Below, piece after piece: positions 50,120 to 62,700 of a DNA stretch of 64,000 nucleotides. The notes under the pieces were generated by a model. The model did no database searches. It had not been told where the DNA came from and saw only the letters and a list, made by a program, of their open reading frames with translations. Position 1 is the first letter of the stretch. Each line of letters opens with the position of its first letter. The stretch comes from Cucumis sativus (Eukaryota; Streptophyta; Magnoliopsida; Cucurbitales; Cucurbitaceae): assembly GCF_000004075.3 (NCBI RefSeq), contig NC_026659.2:26554272-26618271 (forward strand). Direction: 5' to 3'. A program made the translations under genes and the position numbers.

Positions 50120-51324
50120 CAAGAAAGAAAATCTTGAATAAACAAAATGTTCTGCTGCAATATACTGACCGTACGATTATAGAGAACGGTCCAGGTTGAT
50201 TTCGCAAATATCTCATTTTTTTATTTCAATAATATTATAATAATGTTTTACCATTATTTGATAAACAGAAATACCACTTTAACGGAATAACAATCAGAAG
50301 AATGAATGCACCAAAGTATATTTTGTAATTCAATGGACATCTAACACATCCATCCCAAACCCCACTACTTTAAATATGGGTGTCTATAAGTTGGATTGAA
50401 AAAAAATTGTGCACCAACTTCAGATATTCGAGTTGAAAAAAAAAAACTAAACCATTACAAAAAAATATGAGTTGGGTTGGTTCGGTTTGACGGGTTGATT
50501 TTTTTTCATCTCTAGACAATTTTTCATTTTTTAAAAGTTATAAAAATTTCAAAGTTCAAACTATCTTATCGAAGAAACACATGCACACATTAAAGAAGCC
50601 ATTTGGTTTGGTTTGTAGGTAAAGAGGATGTAGTCTAGCAACTTTCTACTTTCCGAATTAATAAAATATCATATATAAAGTGTAGTTTAGCATGTGTCCC
50701 AACATGAAAATCAAAAGAAAAAGGTTTAAAACTCCCAATCTCGAGCAAAGTTCCTTTGAGATCGAGGCAACTTTGTCCAAGGTTCTAAACCTTTCGCTTC
50801 TCTTTTTGGGTCATTTCATTTTTATGTTACTTTTCTCAACCAACAAGAATGTGAACAAGTTTTCAATTGCAATCTTGTGATCAACCCAAGTAAATTAGTT
50901 ATAAAAATTTAATTGAATCAAACTATTTAAAAGTATAAAAGAATAATTAAATTAAAGGAAAAGGTAAAAAGAAAGGAGAGTAACCTAAGTTGGGAGGAGG
51001 TGGTTGCGAGTGGGCGAAAGGACAAGTTGGGTCAACCGACCCTTATATGCAAATTTGGGACCCACGCTCAATAATTTTTTTTTCTTTAATTTTCTAACCC
51101 TAACACAAAATTTAATCCAATTAAACTCTTAGGTGGATAATTACAATGGATTGATTATTGTTTTTTTACCACCCCTGATTTAAAAGACTATAAATATATA
51201 CTTTAAAGAGTAGAAAAAGCACACCTTATCTTAACAAATGCTCGAGATTTTAAGTGTCACCTTTAGTAATATTTGGTGAAAGAAACACCGAGGACGAGTA
51301 GTTAAAAGGAAGCAGTCTCGTAAA

Positions 51325-51455
51325 TTTTACTGCTTCAACTTTGTCACTGGCTTGATACTGGGCCTTCACACAGGCATCATTGCAGAGTGAATAGTTCTGA
51401 AATTTAAATTAGCATAAACATTTAATTTGAGTTTTATCTTCTCAACCTATTCTGA
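51325..51455 (-). pseudogene. Relic of the C-terminal coding part of MinE
   Basis: The segment aligns to 52155-52285 of the intact MinE gene in the same orientation. Shared blocks include CTTGATA, GCCTTCAC, TTCTGA and TTTATCTTC. The relic lacks about 8 bases after GCCTTCAC, which breaks the frame. It has no start codon or upstream exon nearby. It therefore looks like a decayed partial copy about 700 bp downstream of the live gene. Confidence 0.7.
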
Positions 51456-51534
51456 TAAGACCTAAATAATAATAATATGTAAAAAGAAACTTGTAGCAAA
51501 TATAACTTCGTTCATAAGTATTACTTTCGTCCGT

Positions 51535-51606
51535 GGATCCGTGGCGCAATGGTAGCGCGTCTGACTCCAGATCAGAAGGTTGCGTGTTCGATTCACGTCG
51601 GGTTCA
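51535..51606 (+). tRNA. trnW-CCA: tRNA-Trp (anticodon CCA)
   Basis: Seventy-two bases fold into a cloverleaf. The acceptor stem GGATCCG pairs with CGGGTTC (two G-U pairs), with discriminator A at 51606. The anticodon stem TCTGA/TCAGA closes loop CTCCAGA with CCA at 51567-51569. The B box GTTCGATTC is at 51586-51594. There is no intron. A run of six T (51608-51613) directly after it would stop RNA polymerase III. All parts needed for function are present. Confidence 0.95.
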
Positions 51607-51607
51607 A

Positions 51608-51613
51608 TTTTTT
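51608..51613 (+). terminator. RNA polymerase III terminator of tRNA-Trp
   Basis: Six T residues on the sense strand starting two bases after the tRNA 3' end. Confidence 0.85.
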
Positions 51614-52073
51614 CATTTTTGTCTTTTTCTATTTCGTTCATAAAGAATCTGCCAAATTTTGATTCTTTTTTATGGGCTTGGGCTTGGGCTTGTATTTACT
51701 GGCCGCACAGTCCACAACTGGAATGCAATCAGTCACAACATTAATCACACACTCGCACCTTTGAAGGATGGTGAGAACAATCATCTCATCAGTAGAAAAT
51801 TCAAATGCTATTTCACTTCTCAAATCTAATCTATCTATATTTAAATTTTGGGTAAGAGTCATCTTTATTAACATATCTTATTCTAATCAATCAGACAGAG
51901 AGAAACGAGAATGCATGACTTGTTAGTTAGCACTAGCAGCTTACCCGATTGAAACGAAATAGCTATAGTCCGAAGAACAATAAATATACTACAACAAGAA
52001 CAAACAAATAAAAGATTTTACCAATGAACTACTACGTTTTGATGTGATCAAAAGTGAGACAATGAAGCAAGAT

Positions 52074-53466
52074 TTAAGAACCTTTTCCATCTGCAACTAA
52101 TGAATCGAAAATGAGACCTGCAGAGCCAGATTCTTCTCCATCATCTTTCAAGTTTGTATTCGCGATTTCTCCAACCTCCTCACTGCCTTGATATTCAGCC
52201 TTCACCCTTCGCACCGGCACCGTTACAGAATAAATTGTTCTGAGATCTAAATCAGTAGAGACGTTAAATTGAACTTTATCTTCCGAATCTATTTCTACAA
52301 AATCTGAAAGAGTACTCAAGATGTTGTCCACAATTTTTTGTTTAGCTTCATCATTCACTGCACATCGATCTGACAAGAGAATCATCTTCAACCGCTGCTT
52401 AGCAATTGTGGCATTAGATTCCATTTTAGGTGCTGATGATGGAAAAATTATCCTCCAAGCCAATGTTAATCGTTCCAAAAAGTTCATGTTCATGGAACTG
52501 AGGATGAAGCTTTCTTCGCTTAAGGATTTTGATGATCGTTCATAATTTTCTGAGCTCTCAACATTTTCCAGGGAGATACTATGTAGGCTATCATTTTCGT
52601 GGGACATGGTGTGCCATTTTGGCCTTGTTCCTTTATTTCCATATCTTCTATGAACAAAACTAGAGAGGTCCGCCTGCAGTTCAATACAAGAATCTCTTCT
52701 TAAAGTTTTCGAGAATGTTACTCCTTCGTTCTAAATTTTCTCCATACCAATGATACAGAAGATTCAGTAAAATTTGAGCAAAATGAAATAACTCAAAATT
52801 CAAAAATTCTTCATAGATAGCGCCTAAGAACATCTATGGACAACGCATAAGAAGCATCACACCAACGACGTAACTTAAGGAAACCAAACCAGTATCGGTA
52901 TAGATCTTGCAACTATCAAGAAACAGAGTCTAAGGCACCTCAACAAATGAAATTCAAACCTATTAAAACCGAGAAGCCCGGAGCCATGTTCAAGCGTCAT
53001 CAAGATTGTTGAATTTAAAATCACATTCAAAACAACAAATAAAACTTATAAAGATCTAGAGAAGCAGCTAAACAGCTAGTATTTGAACACTGCCGTCAGA
53101 AATGAAGAAAGAAGCCACAAACTGCAATCACGAGAAGATATAGCCGAAAGGTACCGATCCAAAAACAGAAATGGATGAAAGGCAAACAACAAAATCAAAT
53201 TCCAGAGAGTAATAACTAGCAAACATACATGTTCGATATCAATTAAAAGGCCAATTGCAAAGCTAACGAAAGACCTAGTTCCTTCTTCCGCAAATCTATG
53301 TCTATTCCATGCATTTGAGAAATACCAACAAAATCAGATGACAATGAAGATAAAGGAAGTCGAGTATTAATTTTCAGACCTTACGAGGATGAAGGAACGC
53401 CGGAGAACGCCGTGGATAACAAGAACTTAGTGTTGCAAAAGCCCTTGGATCTGCAGGAATCGCCAT
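52074..53466 (-). CDS. MINE1: Chloroplast division site-positioning factor MinE
   Basis: Two exons, 53380-53466 and 52074-52673, give 228 residues, the same as plant MinE1 within a residue or two. The first about 50 residues are rich in Ser, Arg and Pro and poor in acidic residues, as expected of a plastid transit peptide. The conserved part starts around FLERLTLAWRIIFPS (94-108). Then come IAKQRLKMILLSDR (119-132, the MinD-binding/anti-MinCD helix region) and the C-terminal topological domain with VTVPVRRVK. Nuclear-encoded MinE works with MinD in the stroma to place the FtsZ ring at mid-plastid. The splice border was set in phase 0 at AAG-GT so that both exons stay in frame. The C-terminal tail (EESGSAGLIF...) is variable. 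A decayed partial copy lies 700 bp downstream. Confidence 0.94.
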
Positions 53467-55140
53467 TTTGAAGTTTGGTTTTCTTTTACCTCGATTCGCT
53501 CTCCCGCCCTTTTGGTCTCTTTATCTTCCCCGAGTGAACTGTGGACCATTTTATCGAGCTCTGGCGCCGAGCAACGGTCGTACATTTACCTGAAACGACG
53601 ACGTTATATGTCCGTAGCTCGGTACCAATATCGACTTAAACGACGGCGTTTACTCAATGACGTGTAAATGGGTAACTATATTTTCTTTAAGAAAAATATA
53701 AATTATGTCAATTTATTTCTTTTGAAGATGTATATAAACTGACGATTTTTTTTTAAAAAAAATATGGATGAAAATTTAATTGTTTAATTTAATATAATTA
53801 TAATTTTTCAAAAGAAATTCTAATATAAAAATGTAGATATTTAATTGACAAAATTATAAGTCTTATTTAATGTTTATCCACGTAGAACGTAATCGAGGAT
53901 ACCAAAGTATTCAAATTGATGTTTTCTTTTTTCTTTTTCTTTTAAGAAAATGGATCGCATAATATTTGATTCTTGTATATTTATATTTTGTGTCTAGTCT
54001 TTAGCCAAAAGGAGTTTAGCGGGAAGATTATATCTTTCATAAAGAAATGTTTATCTTAATTAATTGTTAATTTTATGACATTAAATGTACCATTTTTCAA
54101 TAAACATCCAATTAAACAAAGCTGTGATATTTAAATGTGAAAATATCATGATCAGACACATGGACAGATTCAAATTACCTTTTGATCAACCAAATGTATC
54201 TTTTTTCGTACAACAATTTTGAGTTATGTTAGATGAATTATGTTTACATATGCATAACTAGTAGCTGACTTGCCAAAAAAAATTAAATTGAAAAAATGAG
54301 GATGATATACCGTGGTTGTGAAAAATTTATGCAGTATTGACAGTTAGTTTTAAAATGAAACCGTAAGTTTATCCAATACCTAATCAAAACTCATGAAGCT
54401 TAAAAAAAAAAAAAGAAGGATGAAACCATGTGTATCTAGTAGATAGCAAAAATATCAAAAGTAAACATAAAGCGAAATGCAACGTTATATCGTTGTCCAC
54501 TTTGTTGAACCGAAGTAAAAAGATAATGTTAAATAATGTATCGTCTTTTCTACTCTTTTGTGGGGAAAATGTAATATTAAACTGAAATTTTCTGTTTAAA
54601 AACGTTCGTTTATGAACTTTCACAAATAAAAATTTTCAAAAGATTAAAGAATCTTTTTTTTATATAAAAAAAGGCATACTTCCCAAAGCTTCCAAGACTT
54701 TATGCAAAACATAAAGATAAGAATTTTTGGTTTATTCTCACCAATTTTTACCAAACATATCATTTAACTTTTACAAGAAATAGAAGGAACCCAAAAAAAA
54801 CCACAAATCCTACCCCCCAACTAGTTTTTTCATAATCTATCAGTTCTGTTGTTTCATTTTTCCTCAATTCCAGAAAGTTCAGCTCAGCTAAAAAAGTTGG
54901 GAAGTATGAAATTTTATAGTTCATCTGGTTCTGTCACAACTCCATGAGAGAACTTAACATTGGACTAGAAAAAGAAAACAGAGAATCTACAAAACTCATC
55001 CAAACAATATATATAATGGGGATAACACATTCAGATTTCTATATTTGGACAATGCAGATGGAAGAATGCAGCTTATGTAAACACAGGATTCATTTACCTG
55101 CCTCCTTAATGACATCTAACAATGTGCCATAGTTTGAATA
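53467..55140. other. Intergenic region between MinE and DUF538 genes
   Basis: MinE upstream sequences at the left, including a relatively GC-rich stretch at 53500-53650, and the DUF538 3' flank at the right. No gene was seen in the AT-rich middle. Confidence 0.65.
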
Positions 55141-56792
55141 TTAGAATTCGCCTACCCTAATGGCGTCATGGGGCTTTTCATATGCATCTTTTGATCTTGA
55201 TTTCTTTACTCCTGCTGTGAACCAGACCTTATCAGATTTGTAGCCCTCGACTGACACGCTTGTCACTTTCACCCACACTAGGACCTTCGTCTTCATTCCT
55301 TCGATGTTTGTAAGCTTTCCTCTCTGAAGAGTTCCTTTTACCCGTGTTGCATATCTGACGACAGAGGAATCCTTGAAACTAATCTCACAAGCGGATGGTA
55401 AGTATACAATCAGCTTGGACTTTGATTCATCAAATTCGTAGCAGGTCATGTTCTGAGGAAAGAGGCCGGGCGGTAAGTTGTACTCGCGAAGTAAATCCGG
55501 CAAGCTCTTCAATGGCTTTCCTGTAGGAGGAAAAAGATATGTTGAATACTCTGGGTTATGATTTTCTTCAATAATATGCTTACGAAAATCTCTAACAACT
55601 TAATACAAAAAATGAGAGACAATCATAAGGTGTTCTCATCGATTGACCTAAAGTTTAAGCTAGTGGGTGAAGATAAATTTAATGTAATATCATCCAACAT
55701 TTTACACTTTCCTCATCACTTGTGGACTTGAAATATGTAGAAGACTCAACGAGTAGAAATCAGAAATATCATTGCACATATTTGAATACAAAACCTCCTA
55801 CTTTGATACCATGTTAAATCACTAATGGACTCTAAAGCATGAGTTAATAGGTGAAGTAAAAGTCTGCACTTCCCACAGAATGCAACAGGACATTACAGCA
55901 ACGTTGTCCATCAACCCAGTATTGAATATGTAGTTAGTCTAATATATATAAGGAGAGAATGTGCAAAGAGATCACCTTTTAGCTTGTTGAAAATCCACTT
56001 TGCCTTCTCTTCAACAGTATTTGAGAAAGTCTGCCACAAACAATATCATATATGAGATTCAAACCAAGGTGTAAGTTTAATATTTGCCTATACATAAATG
56101 GAAAGGAGCTCAAAGTTTTAACTAATGCCAATCCACTTGAGTAAGTTATGAGCATCCAGATATAATCTGATTTTCCAGTGTAAACATCAAGGACGCTATT
56201 TGATATTAGACAGTCAACATCTCCTTGACAGGAACATTGCAAAAATAGAATTCCTCGCTTTTAACAGACAGATTCCCTGTTAACATCTCCTGAATAGATC
56301 ATGAAGTTATATCCAAATAGATTTTGTTCAATCAACACAATTCTCATCCTCCAGTATCCCCCCACCCCCAGGTCATTCTACAGTATATGAACTTTTAAAA
56401 CAATTTCTCCCAATATTTATTTATTTTTTCAATCAAACTGATACAATGACTCCTTCAGTCCATTTCCACTCCCATTGTAACCCTATCAGTGAAATCCTCT
56501 AATTAATGGAAAAAAACCAACGGATCTAGCCTTAATCTTATCAGTAAGCGACAAACAAAGAAACATGAGCACAAAATCCACTACTAATAACAACCAAGTG
56601 AAACTGCATTACTCAAATCTCAAAAAAAAAAAAAAACCCAAAACCAGAATCAAAGGAATACAAAACAGAAACAAACCCAACAAAACTCACATTGAGATCA
56701 TCAGTGATGTTAGCGAGTTCCTCCTTGGCTTTCTTTGAAATCCACAAGCTCCCAACCTTTAAGCTGCCCACCTTAGTCAAAGCCTTCTCCAT
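55141..56792 (-). CDS. DUF538 family protein
   Basis: Three exons, 56691-56792, 55976-56030 and 55141-55520, join in frame to 178 residues. The N-terminus MEKALTKVGSLKVGSLWISKKAKEEL leads into the DUF538 fold, with the family motif LLREYNLPPGLFP at about 64-76. Then come the YEFDESKSKLIVYLPSACEI strand region and a conserved tail KKSRSKDAYEKPHDAI. There is no signal peptide, which places it in the DUF538 branch without secretion signals. Structures in the family show a beta-barrel. The biochemical role is unsettled, with reports of esterase activity, chlorophyll binding and trichome phenotypes in other members. Family membership is clear; no function is claimed for this gene. Confidence 0.93.
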
Positions 56793-59700
56793 ATTTGAAG
56801 CTGGGACCGGCGTTAAACTTCGTCTAGAGGTCGGCGGCAAGAGAAGAAAATGGGGAAATGGGAGTAACGGAGAAAATGAGAGCCACACCCATATAAATCT
56901 GAAGCAGCTTGGAGAAGACAAAGACGCTACTGTCAAATGTGAATTGTGGCGCTTCAATGTTCTGCGCTGTTGTTTGCGTTGAGGAGTGTGAAATGGAATC
57001 GGAAAGGGTAATTTGGTAAATTTCTAAAAAAGCGAAGAGCTAATCTTTTGGGTTTTTCACTTTTTAGCGGTTTTGGTGTTATTTGTCATTTGATATTCTA
57101 AAGTTTAGGTTTTGTTTAAAAAGGGGTATAGGGTTTCTTCATGTTAATCATTTTCAATTGAAGACCAAATATTAGTTTAACTAGTTTAGGTTTATACATG
57201 AACTTAATATAAAAAATACTTGTTATTTACCTAACACTTAGTTTCAGAATAATTAAGTATATATAAATAACAGTTTAAAAAATTTATAAATATAATAAAA
57301 TTTGTCAAAGTTTATCATTGATAGACTATGTTACAGATATTGATCTATCATCAATAGATTTTGTTATATTTACAACCAAAAAAAATGTTGTTATGTAATA
57401 TTATATTAATAAAATTGTCAGTAATTATAATTACCTTAATAAATAATTGTTAAAACGGACATAATTCAACTAACGTGGATGAATCTCGTATTCTATTATA
57501 CTAAAAAAAAACTTGTAATTTAATAAAAGATCAATTATTAAAAAATATATGTACTCTAAGATATTTACAAGGTTTTCTAGTAAAGTTGAATTTTCAAAAA
57601 TAGCAAAATATTTATAATTTGTAGCAAGTTTTATTACGGATAGTCATTGATATGTTATAATGATAAAATACTATTTGATAGAATCTAAAATTTTATTATT
57701 ACTTGTAAATATTTTAATTTATTTTATTATTTTTAAAAATCAATTTAAGACTTGATATTTATCTATATCAACTATGTTCCAAATATTAAAACAAATCAAA
57801 ATCCTCGTTTTTTTTATATGAAAAACAAATAATTTTGAGTTAACATTATTTATAAATAGAGTAAAATTTTGAATATTTGAAATAATTTGAGTATTGAAAA
57901 AGTATTCCTTCTATTTTTACCATAAAAGTTAAAATATAGAGTGAAGAATATATATGGAGGGTAAAATTGAAGGGAACTTTTGATCAAAAAGAGAGTAGAG
58001 AAAGACAGAAAAACAGAAAGGGAATGAAAAAGGAGAGAGAGTGGTTTGGGAAATATTTTGGCATAAAAGTATTTTATTGGGAACCGTAAACCCAAACACA
58101 AAAGAATGATTCCATTAGATGATTGGATGATTAACATTTAATTTCCCACATGTGATGTGGGGTTCCACTTCCCATGGTTTACAGCTCAAAAGTCTTTAAT
58201 AAAGACACCTTTTTTCCAACACCAAAAACTATATTATTTATACACTTTGCTCCTTTACTTCAATTAAATCAAGGTGAGAAATACAAGTATTTTCGTGAAA
58301 AACGGATAAAAATTACGAAATAAATAGCAATTAATATTTTAAATTATTGGTGAATCAAACTGTGGATTGAACTTTTTTTTAAAGAATTTTTATAAAAAAC
58401 ATAAAAAAAAAATCATGATAATAGATAACACGTGTCACAACATTTTATAAATTTGTAAAAATAACAAATTCGAAAGTGAGAACTCTCTTATAGCCTTTCG
58501 ATAGCTCTATAATTACTGTATGATATTAATAATTTTGTCATATTTGCAATATGCAAAAAAATTAGTGTCATGAGCTGTTTTTTTTTAAATATTTTTGTTA
58601 TTTGATGTATTTTTCTTTTTTTTACCCACTAAACATAACTCGCTCAGATTACTCAAATGGTCAAACACTTTTTTAATAAATTTTTATAGATGATCAATTT
58701 AAATTATTACAATTGTCTCTAATGGAGTAATGAGAGTAGATGCGATTCATTTATGACAGTTTAAAGGTTTGATTGGTTCAATTACTTTTACCAAAGTTTT
58801 CTCAAATCAAATATATAGGATGGTGTGAACTAACATACCTAAAAGAAAAATAAACTTCAAATGTAAGAGTATCAAATGATATTAAAAAGAAAAATAATGA
58901 TATTCGACAAGCGAGTGAAAACCTTTACTATAAAACCTATAAACACACAAAAGTATATCAATACCTTTCACTAATATAAATTTTTCAAAATATTTACAAA
59001 ATATAGTTAATCAATATACAAATATAATATATATATATATATATATAATATGAATTAATTAATTTGCTTGTGTTGATGTTGGATTGATTTAGTGTTGCCA
59101 GAAAATTTTGTCTCAACCCTCTGTCTTTGACACTTGTGAGTCTTTGTCAACAAGAGAAAAAAAATATGAATATGAGTCGGTGCTAATTAAACTTGTGTTG
59201 AAATTAAAATAGAAGAGTGTTCAAACTTTGTTAGACAACCAATGATGAGATGAAATGTTATTTGTGTCGGTTATGATAAAGATAGATACATCAAACTCTA
59301 TTATAAAAAGACTTTCATATATTGTTATATACGTACTTTTTTTGTGAATGGTTATATTAATTTTTTAATTTTTGTTTTCATCCGATAAATTTAAATAAAG
59401 TAAATTTTACCTAATACAATTCGTCGTATTAGTTAAAAGGATTGTAAGCTACAATTTAACCAATACACAAATTATCGTAGTTATGGTGATTTGCTGTTAC
59501 ATTTGTAAATATTTTTAAAAGTTTTATTGTGTCTTAAAGAAAGGTATACATTTTTTAAGTTTAAAGTAATAGATAACAAACTCTACAACATTTTTTAGTG
59601 TTTAAAATTAAAATAATTAAGACATATATATGTTTTAGATATCGAGCTGTGAATGAATAATTGAATATAAAATTATATCCTCGGAGTTAGTAGGTTTTAA

Positions 59701-62700
59701 AAATAATTTAGAGAATTATTCACTTAAGAAGATTGAGGATATTAAAATTCCCATTGACCACGATAGATACTCGTTTTATTGGTATTTGTATGAACTCCAT
59801 AGATAACTATGAAATATTCCTCAATTTCTAGTGGACAAACTTTGAAACAAGACTTAACGGTAAACATATTAATTTTTTTTTTAAGGAAAATGTGAAAAGA
59901 TTTTGGTGTAAGTTAAAAAGAAACCCTTAAACTTTATATTTCATTTTTGAGTGTTCTTTGCGATGATATGATCATTTAATAATCAACGTACTCGATAATA
60001 TGTTTTTACAATCTCTACACTACATGTCTTTTTTTTTTCCATTAAAAAATAGATCAATCCTAAGGTGATTTATACAAATAAAACTAAATGAAAAGCCCAA
60101 ACAAATGATTGATGATAAACAGTGTTATTTGTAATATCGTATAGATAAACATTGTTTGAAACTAAAGTCACAGTAAAAGTAGGAAGGAAAGAATAAGAAT
60201 AAAAGTATGCCCATCACCAAACGAAAAGAGCAAAAGAAAACAATCGTTTATCCCACTTGTTTCCCTTATTTTCTCCTTTCTTTTGAATATATACATATTC
60301 TCGATTCTTCCTTTCACTCAGTTAGTCCACTCATCAAATATACTTTAAGACTCTTTTCATATATAGCAATCGGCCAACTTATTTACAAAAGTAGCAAAAC
60401 GACGAAAGGAATTCGTTGTATTACCATATTTGAAAATATTAACAACATTTTACTCCTATAAATAAATTTATTTAAGATGATTCGGGAAATCAAATTGCCA
60501 AAAAATAAATATCGGGTAATCTCAAAATTACAAGTGTGATACACTGTTCCTTTAACATAGTAGACAAGTATAAGTAGGGGGTAGATAATGCATATTTTTC
60601 TTATTTTAAGGCGTAGTTTATAAAGAGCCAATGTTACACCACCAAATTGAGTACTCTATCATATGTTCACAAAAGGAAAATTTAATGTTATTACATACTT
60701 TCTACTGCTTTCAATACATATTGTACGATATAGTAATTTATTCGGTGGACTAACGCATAGCTTTGAATATATTATTTATCAAATATGTGACCTACAATAT
60801 TTAATTACACACAAAAAAAAAAAAAGGAAAAAAAAAGTGAAGATCGGGTGGGACCCACACCCAACTCTCAATTAGTCATTTAAAGTAATAATAATAATAC
60901 AGCGAAAGAGAAAAAAGAAGGACAACACATTGGATCTGTTCGCTGGGATCACCACCGTACGATATTGTACATCTATTCCTCCTCCCGTCTTCTTCTTATT
61001 TTTCTCTTATTCCTTCGTTGCCCTCGTTTTATTTTCTTATGGGCTTATATTATAGAAACAAAAAGCCCAAAATAAATAGATTCGGATTTGGGCCAAGTAG
61101 GCCCAAGTTGAGTCTCCCCACCACGAGTACAAGCACCACCAGCTGTTGACTGTCGACACGTCCCGTAACTGTGGAGGGGGAGGGGGAGGGGGGAGCAATT
61201 TAGAAACAAAGGACGCTTTCATGATTAGCGGTCAACCCTAGGATTTGTATACTTTACCAAACAGTGGGACCCACATCATCGAATATTTTATTTTATTTTT
61301 ACATTATCAAAATTAAAAAACCTCAGGGGCAAAGTGGAGAAATCACATCAGTGTACTCTATACGGGAGCCGTCCATGCGGTTGTAAAGGCCCTTGGGAAT
61401 AAAATCGTATTACCCAATCAGTATTATTATTATTTTCTTTCCTTTCCTTTATATTTTAAACATCTTACTCTAAATTTAATGGTAATAGGAATATATATTT
61501 AAAGAAAGAAAAAAAAAAAAAGGAGAAAAATGTTTGAAAATGACAAATCTGATCGCTGGGCCATGGATATGGTGCTTGTGACATGTGCGTTGCGGGGTCC
61601 ACTATTGCGATGAAATTTGCCTCGATAATCTTAACAAGAGAAACACCCCTTCCCTCTCATAGACTCCCTAAGTTGACGTACAACCAAATAAAATAATTTG
61701 ACACGTTTGTAAAAATAGCAAAAATTAAATTTTTACGATAATAAAATTTATGTCAAATTTAAACGTGAATAGTTTTTTTTGAGAAATATTAAAATGTCTT
61801 ATAATATTGTTACCTTTAGCAGTAAAACAATAACAATTAGAATAGAGTAATATCCACCCGGTAGCAAATTGTAATAAAGTATAAGAATAGTTGATGGGAA
61901 TAGGAAAAGTAAGAAATGAATTTATAAAACTAGAAGAATTAAATAAAATAGAAAGGTAGTTTGGGGTAGTGATGGGTGGTTGGCAACTTGGCAGCAAGAA
62001 AGTTGTTAAGTTTTAATGGGATGAAGAAGTCTAAATCATAAGTATTAAAATGGCAAAGGAACCAAAATAAATAAAAATGCCAAAAAAGGACAACACTCAA
62101 TCGTAGCCGTTGAATGGAAAGAGAAAGAAAGGTAGATCCGACGGAGAGTGGGAAAGGGAGTGGACAAGGCTTTACTCTAAAAGGTGTGTGTGTGAAATCC
62201 TACGTAGTGGATAAAAAGAAATTCCATTGAAATAAATAAAACCAAATATTTGAAATTATCTACCATTCATTTAATTTCTTTTTTATCCTTATGAATTCCT
62301 ATTTTCCAAAATTTGACAATATATCCATCTCAATTAATTTTTAATAGTCATAAAAAATAATAAAATTTACACTCTAAAAGGTGTCATGTACTATTAGATG
62401 TAAATAAGTATTTAATGAATTAACTGAAATGTTAAGGGGTAAAAATGTGGTATTTGAAAGAATAGAAATGGGAATATTTGAGGGGTATTTGTGTAAGAGG
62501 GAGGAAAAAAGGGGGGGTGTTTTGATGTAAATAAGTGAGAAATGAGGGGGGAGGGGAAAGGCCTAGATTCGTGGAGGGAGATCGACATGGGGATTTGAGA
62601 AATGTGAGAGATTTTTGTTGCGGAAGCCAAGGGGAAAGCCGAACCCCAAATCCCTCCTTTTCATAACCATCAAACATGTGTACGGACCAGATTGGATTTT

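Larger units (their letters stand above)
49973..51324. other. Intergenic region upstream of eIF5A
   Basis: The eIF5A leader, TATA box and telo-box lie in the first 150 bp. The rest is AT-rich and shows no gene. Confidence 0.65.
51507..51643. repeat. 11-bp direct repeats flanking the tRNA gene
   Basis: TTCGTTCATAA occurs at 51507-51517 and again at 51633-51643, enclosing the tRNA gene. The exact 11-bp match resembles a target-site duplication, but chance is not excluded in AT-rich DNA. Confidence 0.6.

Noticed and set aside
58145-58161. Perfect CCCACAT-GTG-ATGTGGG palindrome, considered as a snRNA USE pair or an operator
   Set aside because: The USE core would need CCCACATCG with a TATA about 33 bp away; neither is present. 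A 7-bp-arm palindrome can occur by chance.
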